The notes: generated by a model not told the origin, from the sequence alone. Counted from the stretch's first letter, positions 1 through 11,873 are shown. The stretch is DNA of 64,000 bases from Capsicum annuum (GCF_002878395.1 NC_061121.1:9766830-9830829); one strand, 5' to 3'. Program-made: numbers and translations.

Positions 1-304
1 CAATAGCGATTGGACTTAAATTTAAGTGTGAATTGGACTCTAAGAAGTCCTTCGAAGCCTCGCACTGCATCAAACAAGAACGAAAAATTAATAGAAATTC
101 CCCTAGCCCAAATTTATATAGAAGGGTTGTTCAAGAAGATGATTATAAGTCAGAAGGAGCCGAAGGAGAATTCCTGCACTTGAAAGGGGAGTTGATGAAA
201 GATTATATCATCTGAGAGCTAATTTAAGAGAAAAAATAGGGTATAAAGGAACTTCTAGAAAACCTGGCCGATGAAACTAATTAGAATATGAGAAATCTAA
301 ATCA
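1..304. other. Unassigned sequence left of the palindrome
   Basis: No recognisable gene. An open frame at 33-215 (+) begins at TTG rather than ATG, is rich in Lys and Glu, and runs into stops just downstream, where fragments still read as a charged helical protein. It could be the tail of a decayed coiled-coil gene like the one in the palindrome at 61570-63208, but I cannot show homology. It is not inverted-repeated on the far side of the palindrome, so it marks the outer edge of that structure. Confidence 0.4.
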
Positions 305-2441
305 AATGCAAATACGAAAGTGTAACAGTAATGTAAATCCGTCTGTTGTTTCTGTAAAAGAAAAATAATGAAGATGGACACTTTCATAGGGAGTTACAAC
401 TAGAGAGCATGGTCAGGATGATCACCTACATAGAAAATAGCAGAACACCAAGAAAGCAGCTTTGCGAGCATCGAAGGTTAAAATGATGTACACTAAGTCG
501 AGAAAACTTGTGCCAATAACAACTGCATTTAACATAAGGAATCTAAGCAAAGGCGTCAATTTTTTAATTTTAAATTGCATCTCATGCCTTCTTGTTTGTG
601 GTTAAGATTAGGTCCACTGCTATTGATTTGACTTGATCGAAACCACAAATAAGATTGAAAGACAAATTAAATATCATTAATCCCTTAGAAATATGTATAT
701 AATTGATTGTGTTTTCTATCCTTAGCATGCTTTCAACATATCTTGGAAAAGATCAAAGGCTTGTTGTAGTATGTGAATCCCGATAATTTTGAAGCTTGCC
801 TCCAACTTACTGATTCTGTATTCAATCTTGTCGTTGCAGTCGTTGAAGTCAGTGTAGAGTTCTTGGTCTTTTGTGAGCTAGTCAATGAGGAACACTTTTT
901 TCAAAGTTGTGGCATTGTAAAAGGCCTTTAGAAGGCTTCTAGAACACTTTGTTTAGTAGGCTTAAATGATACATGTAGGGTTCGCTATGTTTGTTTTAGG
1001 TCAAAATGTGTTGATTCACACTCAAGTAGTGGTCCCAATAGTTGAATAACTCACTTTCATCGAGCGTTGTTCAATACAACTTGCTCAAAAAACTTTCAAA
1101 AGATTTGATGCATCAATTATCCTGGAATTACGTAATATTTGATCTAAACTGATTCTACAAGCCTATCAAACATAACGTAACTCCAGGCTCATTGCCCAAT
1201 AAAAACCTTTTCCCTAGTTAGTGCATAAATCAAATCAACTTAATCTCTCAGCTTTTTTGCTGATGACTTTTCTCCCATATAGAGGACAAGATATTCGCCA
1301 TGCAAAAGTATACATCGCCGCCAAAAATTCTTGCCATAGTGAAAGTCTTGAGAAGGCATGACTAGTCATATTGAGAGATTACTAGTCATACCTTCTTAAG
1401 ATTTTCTTTATGGCAAGACTTTCTAGCGACGGTGTAGACTTTTGAATGGCGAATATCTTGTCCTCTAAATGGCAGAAGAGTTATTAGTAGAAAATCTGAG
1501 AGATTGAGTTCATTTCATTTGTGCACTAACTCGGGCAAAGTTTTTGATAGGGTAATGATCCTGGAGTTACGTAACATTTGATAGGCTTGGTAGATTCAGT
1601 TTAGATCAAACGTTGTGTAATTTCAGGCTAATTAACCTATCAAATCCTTTGAAGGTTTGCTGAGCAAGTTCCATTGAACAACACTCGATAAAAGTGAGTT
1701 TTTCAACTGTTGGGACTACTACTTGAGTGTGCATCAACACAATTTGACCTAAAACAAACATAGCAAACCCTACATGTGTCATTTAAGACTACTGAAAAAG
1801 TGTTCTAGAAGCCTTCTGAAGTCTTTTTACAATGCCACAACTTAGAAAAAAGTGTTCCTCGCTAACAAGCTCATAAAAGACCAAGAACTCTACATTGACC
1901 TTAATGACAACACCGACAAAATTGAATACAGAATCAACAAGTTGGAGGCAAGCTTAAAAATTACCGGGATTCACATACTACAGTAAGCCTCTGATCTTCT
2001 CCAAGATATGTTGAAAGCATGTTAAGGCTAGAAAACACAATCAATTATATACATATTGCTAAGGTATTAATGATACTCAGTTTATCTTTCAATCCTATTT
2101 GTGGTTCCAATCAGGTCAAATCAATAGCAGTGGACATAATCAAAACCACAAACAAGAAGGTATGGGATGCAATTTAAAATTCAGAAATTGCCGCCTTTAC
2201 TTAGATTCCTTATTTTAACTACAGCTGTTATTGGCACAATTTTTCTCGACTTATCGTACATTATTTCAACCCTCGATGCTAGCATGGCTACTTTCTTGGT
2301 GTTTTTCTATTTTCTATAAAGGTGATCATCCCGACCATGCTACCCAGTCGCATCTTTCAAGAAAAGAGACTATCTACACTATTTTTTCAGAGAAACAACG
2401 GATGGATTTTTCATTACTGGATACACTTTCATATTTGCCTT
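305..2441. repeat. Giant imperfect inverted repeat (2.1-kb foldback)
   Basis: The left arm (about 305-1366) and right arm (1381-2441) are reverse complements, with about 14 bases of loop at 1367-1380. Paired landmarks share one centre at about 1373.5: 1351-1366 with 1381-1396, 407-412 (GCATGG) with 2335-2340 (CCATGC), and 308-309 with 2437-2438. There is therefore almost no net length change between arms about 1.06 kb long. Scattered substitutions show the arms have diverged. Read on the plus strand, the right arm (about 1850-1990) retains a short charged helical coding stretch, so it probably contains a duplicated gene fragment. I found no clear terminal inverted-repeat family or target duplication at its ends. 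It could be a foldback transposon or an inverted duplication. A transcript through it would fold into a very long hairpin. Confidence 0.9.
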
Positions 2442-2916
2442 CTCAGAGTCCAATACACCCTAAAAGTTAATCCAATTACTATTAAATCTTTATACAGTTA
2501 CATCAAAACTAGATCCCGTCATAATTATTGACACATAAACATGAGCAACAATCAACATTAACTCTTAACAGGGTATCAGAACCATATTCATGGTCCCTCG
2601 GCCTTATCAGTTTGGACCTACCAAACTTAACTGTAAAATTGCATATATCTTGTTTGAATGATCATGACTAAACTGTAAAAACAACACTCACAAAATCAGT
2701 GTACTCTATGTGTGTTTTCACGATAACATTATCAGTAATACATACCTCCAACATATGAAGTGGTTCCATCTGCAAGCAGCTTATTCCTTTGAACTCATCT
2801 TTACTATAGCCTCTTATGATGGTCGGACAAAATTTGATCAACTTTCAGTTACTTATTTCTACAAAGAAGAGGGAAAAAATTAATGTTATATAAGTGAAGA
2901 ACAGAAAGAACATTAT
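2442..2916. other. Unassigned AT-rich spacer
   Basis: No gene seen. A weak match to the initiator-Met primer site (GGTATCAGAACC, about 2571) may be an old copia remnant, but no flanking LTR or gag is visible. Confidence 0.3.
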
Positions 2917-3800
2917 CTATTTGTTGCAACTGATGTGTAGTATGTTGCAATAGATGTGGAGTCTGTTGCAATAGATGTGGAGTATGCTGGAATACATTAA
3001 ACTAGCCTTGCTAGTGGTTTGATTTGTTCCAACAGTTAACCCGTCTGTTGCAATATCAAAAACAACATAAACTAAAAAGAAACAAAAAATAAAAAATATC
3101 AACAACAAAGAAACAACATCATTTGTTCCAACACCATCAATAACATCATGAACAACAAAGAAGCAACATTCTTTGTTCCAACACCATCAACAACAAAACA
3201 CAAGTTCCAACAACACCAACCCCACAAACAACATCAATAACAATAGCAACAACAAAGAAACAAATAAAATACATACAAAAAATGATACTGCCAACAAAGC
3301 TTTTAAACTTCTCCCAACAGATGATTTTTTTCGTATATTATAATAAAAATTCTTGATTCATTTATTCAACACTTAAAAGTTCCTTTAAATTTTTTAAATA
3401 AATATGATGTGGGTAAATGATAATTAAATAAAAAAATAGATGTAAATAACTTATAAAGAAAAAGGCGAGAATTAAAAAGCAATAGTGAACCATACCTTAC
3501 CTACAATGTCAAAAGGGGATCAAAATAACAATTTCAGTTGAGGAAAGATATGGATCGATTTAGATTCGAAAGGATCTTTATGAAAAAGAGGAGAGAAAAG
3601 AGATAAAAAAGACTGTGATAACCCTAAAGAGGAGAGAAATAAAAGGATGAGAGATGAATAAAATAAATTTAGGCCTGAAGGAGAGATGAGATAATGCTAG
3701 ATGTAGACATAGGTTTAAATATTTATTAATATTCATTAATAACTTGAGGGGTATGAGGAATATGGGTGACATTTAAAAGACAAGATAAGACTACTCAATG
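2917..3800. repeat. Probable ULP1-MULE leader remnant
   Basis: 2925-3060 carries copies of the GTTGCAAYAGATG motif that fills the introns and leaders of the two ULP1-type MULE genes further right. It is followed by CAA/AAC-rich sequence (3060-3300) like that at 22100-22250, and then by a purine-rich stretch (3540-3720) resembling the 5' leader of a minus-strand MULE gene. No coding exon is left. The assignment rests on motif content and similarity of layout, so it is tentative. Confidence 0.4.
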
Positions 3801-3909
3801 ATATTTTTGAGTTATCCAAAAAATATTTTTTACCACCTTTAATACTACTATTTTATCCATCTTTCTTCTTTTGAATAGAAGCTTGCTTTAAAGTAAAAAG
3901 AAAAAAAAT

Positions 3910-4185
3910 CAAATAGATATGTCATCTGTTGCAACAAATATCAATATCTGATTGAAAAATTCCAACAACTCAGTTATTTATAACAACAGATGCAAATTCT
4001 CATTTGATAATTAAATCAGATATGTCATCTGTTACAATAGATATATGAATATCTGTCTCATCTGTCACAACAGATGCAAATGGATATTTGATAATTAAAT
4101 TAGATATGTCATATGTTGCAACAAATATGAATAGCTTTTTGAAAATTTCAAATAGCTCAGTCATTTGTTGTAACAAATTTCATCA
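3910..4185. repeat. Cluster of palindromic TGTTGCAACAGATG-type motifs
   Basis: At least six degenerate copies of a motif with the consensus half ATCTGTTGCA occur here, separated by AT-rich spacers (for example near 3925, 4025, 4062 and 4110). The same motif fills the introns and untranslated parts of the ULP1-type MULE genes at 7907-11545 and 14000-15840. The cluster abuts the first, interrupted unit of the 166-bp array. Confidence 0.75.
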
Positions 4186-4220
4186 TAATTGATTTAGATA
4201 GATCTAGGGGCGAGTACATA

Positions 4221-6026
4221 TGTAATAATCCTTCAGGTCATTAGCCTTGTTCTTGCTCATTTTCACCGGTAGAGCTCCTCTATATCCATCCCAAGTCATT
4301 AATGACTTTCTGGAACCAGTAGTTCAGTTACCTAGTAGTTCGTTTGGTTTTTAGAACCACTTTTCCAATTTGAAGTCTTCGTCAATTCCAAATGGCCGCT
4401 GAGCAAAAAATTCAATAAAATGATTTTGGACGTAAATTTAAAATTCCTCAATAGCTATGTAATATCAATTTTAGGATAGATAAACCATTGGTTCGGATCT
4501 CACAGCATTTGAGCTTATTTCGACCCATTAGTCGAAAAAGTCAAAAATCGAAATATATGGTGTGGGACCCATAAGTGGCCTAATGACCTTAGATGGAAAC
4601 TATGACTTTACCAATGTGTTTGGAATGTTGAATTTAGTGGGTTTACATGGTCTGTTTGCAAAACAAAAGAGTCTGAATGAGCCCAGCAGGTCAAAAATAA
4701 GTTTTGAACTTGGGGCCCATCTAAAACCATATAAAAGGGTCTTTTTTTAGATTTTGGGGCATTCTTCATTTCTATTAAAACCCTAACAGCCTTAGAAGAT
4801 TGGTGACTAAAAAAATAACTCTTGTGGGTTGATTAGAAGCTTAGCAACTTGTGTAATCCATCCTTTTACTACTGATCTAAAGTAAGAATTTCTCTAATTT
4901 TATATTGATTTTATGGTTTCTTGAATCAAAACTCTAAATCATTGTGGGTCAATTGTAGCCCAAAAATTGAGTGATTGACTCAAATTTATTGAGGGTTTTA
5001 ACTCCCTATAGATAATTAGGCTATGGATTGGTCTTAGAAACTCCTTTCCAAGGGTGAACCCAATTGGGGGTTTTGGTGTCCATTTGAAACACTTGGCATA
5101 GTTGTGATATAATGGGTATTGTCATTATTGTTGTAATTCTTAGATTGTATTGTTGATAGCATTGATTGTGGAAGGGGAAGCTTCTCGAAAAGGAAAGGAA
5201 AAACTCGTTGGTTTATGAGTTTCTTGGATTCAAGGTAGGTTAGGCTTACCCTTAGACTAGATTGAGCTTATTTGTAATGTAATATTGATATCTTGTGAGA
5301 TTGGGCGGGGTACCAAGAAGATATTTGATTAAATGATGAACTTGGGATTTATTGGTATCTATAGACTATTAATTTGTAAGGTATGATATTTGACCCTTAG
5401 TCTACGACCTTGGTGAGCTTAATTGTGGTCTCATGAATAGTGTGAGAAAACTATAGTTTTTCTAAGTAGACATGAATGGTATACTCCTCAATCCTTAGGA
5501 GTGTATTGTATTGGCCTATATAATGCCTAGATAGGAGATGATCTTGGTATTGGGTTGACTTAGGAAGGATTCTTGAAAAGACTTTCCCTATAGACCTAGA
5601 AAGGATTGATAAGCCCTTATGGTGAGGTACGGATGACTTAGCCTAATTCCGGGTAGAAACTAGACATGTGTTAGTAAGCTTGGCATTCTCGGGATTTAGA
5701 AGTGGGACTTGACCCACCTTAAGCTTGAACTAAGTAAATGCTTAGTGACCTAGATATGTGGTGATTGTCCAAGCTATATACATATGTGTAGGAGTTGTGA
5801 TGGTTGCACTCGATTATCGAATTATCTTATAATCATGAGTTGAATACCCTTTTTAAGTGATTACTGTGCATGTTTGGTAAATACTCATGCTCTTGTTGAT
5901 GTTCATATTACATATAAAGCTTATTAGGAGTTGTGATCGAAGTACTCATGCTCCAGGTTATGATATCGGTTTACCTACCGGTGGGATGTGGTAGGTTCCA
6001 TCACGACTCCAAATGGGGTAGTAACA
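4221..6026 (+). mobile_element. Solo LTR of a retrotransposon, with 5-bp target duplication
   Basis: A 1806-bp block begins TGTAATAATCC and ends GTAGTAACA, the TG...CA termini of an LTR. It is bracketed by a perfect 5-bp duplication, ACATA (4216-4220 and 6027-6031). Removing the block and one copy of ACATA restores an unbroken unit of the flanking 166-bp tandem array, which confirms both borders. No gag or pol reading frame, primer site or polypurine tract lies inside, so this is a single LTR left by LTR-LTR recombination. The TATA box at 4730 puts the promoter on the plus strand. The superfamily cannot be told from the LTR alone. A long LTR of this kind is commoner in Ty3/gypsy. Confidence 0.85.
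4730..4737 (+). promoter_or_regulatory. TATA box in the solo LTR
   Basis: TATAAAAG lies about 510 bases into the LTR, with a pyrimidine-rich stretch and ACCCTAAC-type sequence 30-50 bases downstream. This is where the U3/R border of a plant LTR is expected. It may still drive transcription into the MULE array. Confidence 0.55.
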
Positions 6027-7205
6027 ACATAGGGTGAACTACAACTTCAATTAAGTCTTTGCAATTGTATGATGTTGGCATTGTATTTCGCCCAACCCGA
6101 GTCGTCGATCCATCACTCTAAGTCGAAACATTTCATACTAACTTAATATTGAGATAATACCTAAATTGATTTAGATAGATTTAGGGGTGAGTACATAGGG
6201 TGAACTACAACTTCATTTGCGTCTTTATGATTCCATGATGTTTGCATTGCGTTCCTCCTGACCTGACTCGTCGATCCATCACTCTGAGTAAAAATGTTTC
6301 GTATTAACTTAATATTGACCTAATACCTAAATTTATTTAGATAGATCTAGGAGTGAGTACATAGCGTGAACTACAACTTCAAATGATTCTTTGTAATTGC
6401 ATGATGTTGGTATTGCATTCCTCCCGACCTGAGTCCTCGATCCATCACTCTAAGTAGAAATATTTTGTATTAACTTAATATTGAGATAATACCTAAATTT
6501 ATTTAGATAGATCTAGGGGCGAGTACATAGGGTGAAGTACAACTTCATTTGAGTCTTTACGATTGCATGATGTTGGTATTGCGTTCCTCCCGACCAGAAT
6601 CATTGATCCATCACTCTGAGTCGAAAGATTTTGTATTAACTTAATATTGATCTAATACCTAAATAGATTTAGATTGATCTAGGGGTGAGTACATATGGTA
6701 AACTACAACTTCAATTGAGTCTTTGTGATTGCATGGTATTTGTGTTGGTATTGCGTTCCTCTCAACCCAAGTCATCGATCCATCACTCTGAGTCAAAATG
6801 TTTCGTATTAACTTAATATTGAGCTAATACCTAAATTGATTTAGAAAGATCTAGGAGTGAGTATATAGGGTGAACTACAACTTCAATGAAGTTTTTCCGA
6901 TTGCATGGTGTTGGTATTGGTGTTGCGTTCCTTCCGACTCGAGTCGTCGATTGATCACTCTGAGATGAAATGATTCTTATTAACTTATTATAATCTAATA
7001 CCTAAATTGATTTAGCTATATCTAGGGACGAGTACATAGAGTCAAATACAACTTCAATTGAGTCTTTTGCAATTGCATGGTGTTGGTGTTGGTGTTGGTG
7101 TTACGTTCCTCCCGACCTGAGTCATTGATCGATCACTCTGAGATGAAACAATGCTTATTAACTTATTATTATAAGCTAATACCTAAATTGATTTATCTAA
7201 AAATA
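6027..7205 (+). repeat. Tandem array of seven 166-172 bp units
   Basis: Units start at the shared word CATAGGGTGAACTAC or a variant of it, at 6028, 6194, 6360, 6526, 6692, 6864 and 7035. The first five spacings are about 166 bp and the last two 171-172 bp. The longer units gain GGTGTTGGTGTTG-type slippage. Each unit contains GATCTAGGGGTGAGTACATA and CCATCACTCTGAGT. A further partial unit (4186-4220) lies left of the solo LTR that split the array. The array ends at 7205, about 700 bases before the ULP1 pseudogene. It may be a subterminal repeat block of that MULE. There is no coding potential across units. Confidence 0.9.
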
Positions 7206-7906
7206 ATTAATATTAATTCGGACCAAATTAACATTTTCAAAACTTGTCATTCTTTTCCAAAATACAAATCAACTCATCCAAATCATCTATTTGCAGCAAA
7301 AAGTTTCATCATTTCAAATCTCGAGTTGTCTCTCTTTTCTTTCTCTCTCAACAATACAGATAACAATTACTCAACATATTGCTCAACCCTTCATAACGGA
7401 TTAATTTTCTTCCCATTGCCGACCACATAGGTGTTATTTTCGACTTTATCCTTGCTCGTATCCATTGTTTTTCTCTGTATTCATAGGTAACAGAATTCAA
7501 GAAGAATTTTATATTTGTTCTTTTTTCTAAAAATTATGGTTATTTAGTTAATGATAAAAAAAAGACTTTTAGTTGTATTATCTTCGAAAATAGGTTAACA
7601 ACTTTGTCTTGATGGCAAAATCATAAGAAGAACCCGATAAAACTCTAGATTTTATTGCAGTGTTCCATTGACTGTAGTGGAATTGGTTGGTGGTATTTTT
7701 GGTGGCTGTTGGTTGTGTCAGTATTGGTGGTGTTTGTGGTGGTGGTTGGTGGTGTCGGTATTTGTGGTGTTTGTGGCATTGATTGGTGGTGGTTGTGGTG
7801 GTTGTTGGTGTATCAGTATTGGATATGTTTGTAATGTATTTTTTAAAATTTATGCATACATCAATTGTAATGTAATTTTTATTTTTCTGTTATTTGTAGG
7901 TAAAAC
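7206..7906 (+). other. Leader of the first ULP1-MULE gene, with GGT-rich stretch
   Basis: CT-rich sequence with T-runs (7230-7480) looks like a plant 5' untranslated region. 7670-7825 is a degenerate (GGT)n/(TGG)n stretch; the open frame through it at 7668-8084 is a low-complexity Gly/Val/Trp/Cys translation and not a protein. A splice acceptor (TTATTTGTAG) ends about 7900, just before the ATG at 7907, so at least one leader intron is likely. Confidence 0.5.
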
Positions 7907-9309
7907 ATGTCTCCCAAAAGAAAAGAAAGTGAAAGTAGATCAACTTTTGACCACCCAACAAAAAAGGCTACAGTACAGAGGGATTCAGAGGAGCTTACTG
8001 AACTATCTCAGTCAAGGAAAAGTGAAACTGAGGAGAGATATGAAAAGAACGTTGAGGGTGTGGACAAGGGTCTGCAGATGGTGATGAAGAAAATGAAAGT
8101 GAGAAAGAGGAGGAAGTAGAGAGTGAGAAAGGGGATGATCATCAACATGATGATAAGGGATAACCAAAGGGGCATTAATTAATATCGACATACCAGCATG
8201 ATCCTGTCAAAACTATTAGTATTAACAGGTTTCAAGTTGCGATGTCGATAGATGACGCTGCAAAAATAACTGGTGAACTTGTACGTAAATGTAACTTGGG
8301 GAAACATTTTAATTATTTTAGAAATATTATGAAGAACGAAAGCATAGATGGATTTTTTAAGAGGATCTTCTTTGGATGCTTTCTTGAGCTTCATGAGGAA
8401 CAAACTTCCCATTTCCAAATGAAGATGGTATATGGTCTTCTCAAGTTTAGAATAAAGTACGTGGGGGATGATAAAGATTTAGAAGGGGCAAAAAGATGGA
8501 TAAAATCTAGATCAACTACTGTGGCATGCCGATTTGTTTTGGCTTGCAAGAGTTTGTCATAGTGATGGGATTGAGATGGATTGTCCATAAGAACCTACCG
8601 CCAAGGGAACACCCCACAAAAGGTCCAACACAAGCAGGACAACCAAACCACCAAAATAAAATAGAGGGAAGGCATTATCCCAGCGACCACCAAACAAAAC
8701 CAACAAATGCAAGGAAAAATAAATGGGTTGTTGGACCTTGCTGGATGTGGCTACAAAGTATCGGATTTGATGACATATATCAAGGATAAAACCATACCAA
8801 AGTAGGACAAGGAGAAATTGTGCTTAGTTTGGTTTGCCCATTTTATTATATTGACAAGAGACGTCAACAAGGTCATAGAAGATGATTTGTTGGCGCATAC
8901 TGAGGACTTTGAGAAATTCAACAATTATCCTTGGGGATATGACAGCTTCTACTTGACTATCAAATATTTACTAAAAAATCTATCCCCAGGGACGATCATA
9001 TTATATTGATTTCCTTGGGCTTTCATGGTAAAATTAATCACTATTTTTACTCATCCATTAATTTATATTGAATATAGTTATTATGACTTTTTTTCCTTGC
9101 TTCGTGTTTACATTTTTTAGGCTTGGCATTTGAAGCCATTCCTCCCCTCAGAAAGCAGGTAATGGATTACTTGAATGAGATTTTTCATCTAAGGATTTTT
9201 AGGTGGTTGGCCGCAAAGAACAACACAAGAATTAAGAAGGCTGATCTCCTTAACTCTCCAGATGATGCAGTACATCTTCTTTCATGTAAAATAATTTAAC
9301 TCAATGAAA

Positions 9310-9795
9310 GATATTGAACAGAAGTTATATCTGGTGCAACGGATTTTATATCTGATGCACCAGATAGGACATCTATTATGATAGATTACTCATCCTGTGT
9401 CAACTGGTGTAATAGATGGGTAATCTATTGCGACAGACGATTGATATTTTGCATCAAATTACCCATCTATTTCTTTGGTTCTCTGAATACTACAGATTAT
9501 GCAACATATGGGTAATCGAAGTAACATATTGTTAATCTATTACGACATACACATCATCTATTGTATAATATGTAACCCAATAAATTACCCATCTTATGCC
9601 AACTGGTGTAAATATTGGTAATCTATTGCGAAAGATGATTGATATTTGGCATCATATTACCCATCTATTGCTTTGGTTCTCTGAACCCGGCTCAAACGGC
9701 TTAACCATCTACTACAAATTATGCAACAGATGGGTAATATGATGCAATATATTGTTAATCTATTGTGACATACAGATCATCTGTTGCATAAGTTA
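9310..9795. repeat. Dense motif cluster filling intron 2 of ULP1 copy A
   Basis: More than a dozen degenerate copies of ATCTGTTGCA/TGCAACAGAT, spaced by about 25-50 bases, fill nearly the whole intron between 9275 and 9869. The intron also holds two copies of a longer block (about 9400-9500 and 9590-9690, sharing ATTGATATTTGGCATCA-type words), so it has grown partly by duplication. The splice sites flanking it remain canonical. Confidence 0.75.
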
Positions 9796-10671
9796 TCTGT
9801 GTTAACATGTAACCCAACTGTGAAAATTATTATATTATATGATTTAAATATATCTATTTTTTTACAGGTTGTGCATCCATGGATCGTGCCTACCGAACAG
9901 GAGTTGGGAATAAATTCTTTTATTACTCTAGGTCATGTTGATACTATAGCAGACCCAATGACGGAGTTAATAAAGAAGGAATTGGCTGGATCAACAGCCA
10001 TAAGAAGAGTAGTTAGGTAAGGTCATCCTAATGTTGTGGTTCTTTATGACCAACCTACTGCAGCAGATCCGGGTGCTTCTTTTGGTGGAGTTATTGGTAT
10101 TGGTGGTAGGCATGCTGATGCTGCTACCACTCGTGATAATGAGCATGATGATGCTCAAGAAAAAAAATATGTTTGAAAATACCCCTTTCACAGGTCCCAC
10201 TCACCCCTACACCGGTCCCTCTCACCCCTCTTCACCCTCGTGTTCTCTTTGTAAATATAAAGAGTGCAAGGAGAGCCAAGATAAAAACTTTAAAAAGGTA
10301 GTGGCTATCGCTAAAGATATCAAGGAATTCAAATACAAGAGGGGTGTCATACCATCCAAGAAGGTAATTGAGTCATACACTCCTACAACGACGGTTAGGA
10401 GAAATAAAAGAGAAATTAGCGACGTACTCTCCAGTCGTAAATAAAAAAATATTAAAGTTCAGGGTCTATTGAAGAAGGTCCTATACGCGAAACTTGGGGC
10501 CAAAGAGAAGAGGGATCTACGACGAGCCAAGAATACCAAGCAAGGTGCACGAGATTACCCCAGGCCTCCCTTTCCCCCCAAGACTTTAAGATTATGACCG
10601 ATATGCGTATGCAGTATAAGGATAAAATAAGTTTATTTTTCCTAAACTATACTTCTAATCTACTCCATGAA

Positions 10672-10860
10672 AAAAAAGCTACGCAACAGATGTGAAATCT
10701 ATTGCAATAACTGGGTATTCTGGTGCAACTGGTAGTGGTTTTGCTACAACTTATTATACAGCTATTGCATAAGTTGCGTTGGATTGATTCAAATAACCTT
10801 ATGCAACAGATGGACCATTTGTTGCACCTTCACAATCGCTAACCTATTTAAAAATTGACT
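10672..10860. repeat. Motif cluster before the peptidase exon of ULP1 copy A
   Basis: Several copies of GCAACAGATG and TTGCACC/TTGCATA-type half motifs lie between the linker exon and the peptidase exon, probably in a third intron. Same motif family as at 9310-9795. Confidence 0.65.
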
Positions 10861-11575
10861 TCTTATATCATAGTATGTTGACAAAATTCTCTGCCTCATG
10901 AGAAAAAGCATACCCGGAAACTTATGACACTGTCGATAGGATAATGGACCTTGACTTCTACAAGAAGCTCAAGTATAAGTATGATAAACTCAATGATCTA
11001 GCATCATCCTGTGGTATATGACTTTATTCGTTAGTTTCTACGTTCGACTGGGATGAAAAAATAATAAAATATGTTAGAAGGGAGAGGCCAAATCCACACG
11101 GCAAGAGCTGGACTGAGGCAAAGAGGATTCTTGCTGTCATAAACGTGGACAACATACATTACTGGGCTGTTGAGATACTACTCGGGGAGGAAAAGATCAA
11201 TGTTTATGACTGCAAAGAACTTGCCATCGATGAGATCATTTTTTTATCCACATGTAGCCATTGATGGACCTATTTCCCATCTTGTTGAGGCAGAGTAAAC
11301 TGATGTATCATTTACCAAAGGAAGTGTTGATGAAGAAATCATGAGATTTTGAAGGTTGAAACAAGGGCATGAACCTTCCAAAAAATGATTACAGTTTCGT
11401 GTACGGATCAAATACGCCTGCACACATTGAATGTTTGTCGACCGGCATAGAAATAGCCGAGCCAATGACTTTTTTGTGTCATAATGTTGTGGCAAAACTG
11501 CAAGTGGTCTAAGTTTATGGGGTACTAACTGGACGCTTGGAGACTGTGTATAAAAAAATCCTGTGAAATAATAAT

Positions 11576-11873
11576 TTTTTATTTCAAGTCACACTTCACT
11601 TTACATTACATGTACATGTAGTGGCAATATTTTTTCCTGATGAAAGTAGAGTTTTTTATAATGAAATAGATTGTCAATTTATTGTAAAATATATTCTATC
11701 TGTTCTAACAGATAGTTTATCTGCTGCAATAGGTTGGTCATTTATTGCATTATGCCGATATTATTTCTATCTAATCTCAGTCTAATTTGTTGCAACAGTG
11801 GAAGACCTGTTTGATAATTTCCAACATATGACCTAAATTTTGCAACATATGCCAAATCTATTTGAATTTTCCA
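11576..11873 (+). repeat. Left copy of a 300-bp direct repeat (MULE 3' tail)
   Basis: It begins TTTATTTCAAGTCAC and continues through a TTGCAATAGGTTGG motif to GAATTTTCCAA. A diverged copy in the same orientation is at 12724-13027. It lies directly downstream of ULP1 copy A, so it is probably that element's 3' tail, and it carries the GTTGCAAYAG motif. Confidence 0.8.

Larger units (their letters stand above)
7907..11545 (+). pseudogene. ULP1-like SUMO protease / DUF1985 gene captured by a MULE (copy A, decayed)
   Basis: This matches the expanded plant family of MULE-carried ULP1-like genes (Kaonashi-type). The order is MSPKRKESES start (7907), acidic linker, DUF1985-like block (8242-8590), the LVWF...NNYPWGYDSF block (8821-9009), exon at 9121-9274, exon from 9870 (VHPWIVPTEQEL), linker with RGVIPSKKV (to 10443), and the C48 peptidase domain (about 10880-11545). 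Introns with GT-AG borders run at about 9029-9120 and 9275-9869. The peptidase part keeps the His-Trp and Asp pattern (IHYWAVEI, NVYDCK), but where relatives have the catalytic Cys this copy reads VYGSN, so Tyr replaces Cys. Frameshifts near 8100 and 8525 and several stops (for example 9009, about 11017, 11298) make it a pseudogene. Intact relatives would cleave SUMO precursors or conjugates. MULE membership is inferred from family knowledge; I see no transposase. Confidence 0.82.

Noticed and set aside
2565..2600. Retrotransposon primer site GGTATCAGAACC
   Set aside because: Two mismatches to the standard site and no LTR end or gag around it.
6027..7205. CRISPR-like direct repeats
   Set aside because: Units are 166-172 bp and contiguous with no short repeat-spacer pattern, and this is a plant genome.
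7077..7430. 117-residue open frame over the tandem array end
   Set aside because: It spans array units and AT-rich leader; the Val-Leu start is GGTGTT slippage. No domain.
7668..8084. 138-residue Gly/Val/Trp/Cys-rich frame
   Set aside because: Low-complexity (GGT)n translation that runs out of frame into the ULP1 exon.
10031..10444. Separate small gene
   Set aside because: It is the linker region of ULP1 copy A in a shifted frame; RGVIPSKK matches the family's linker.
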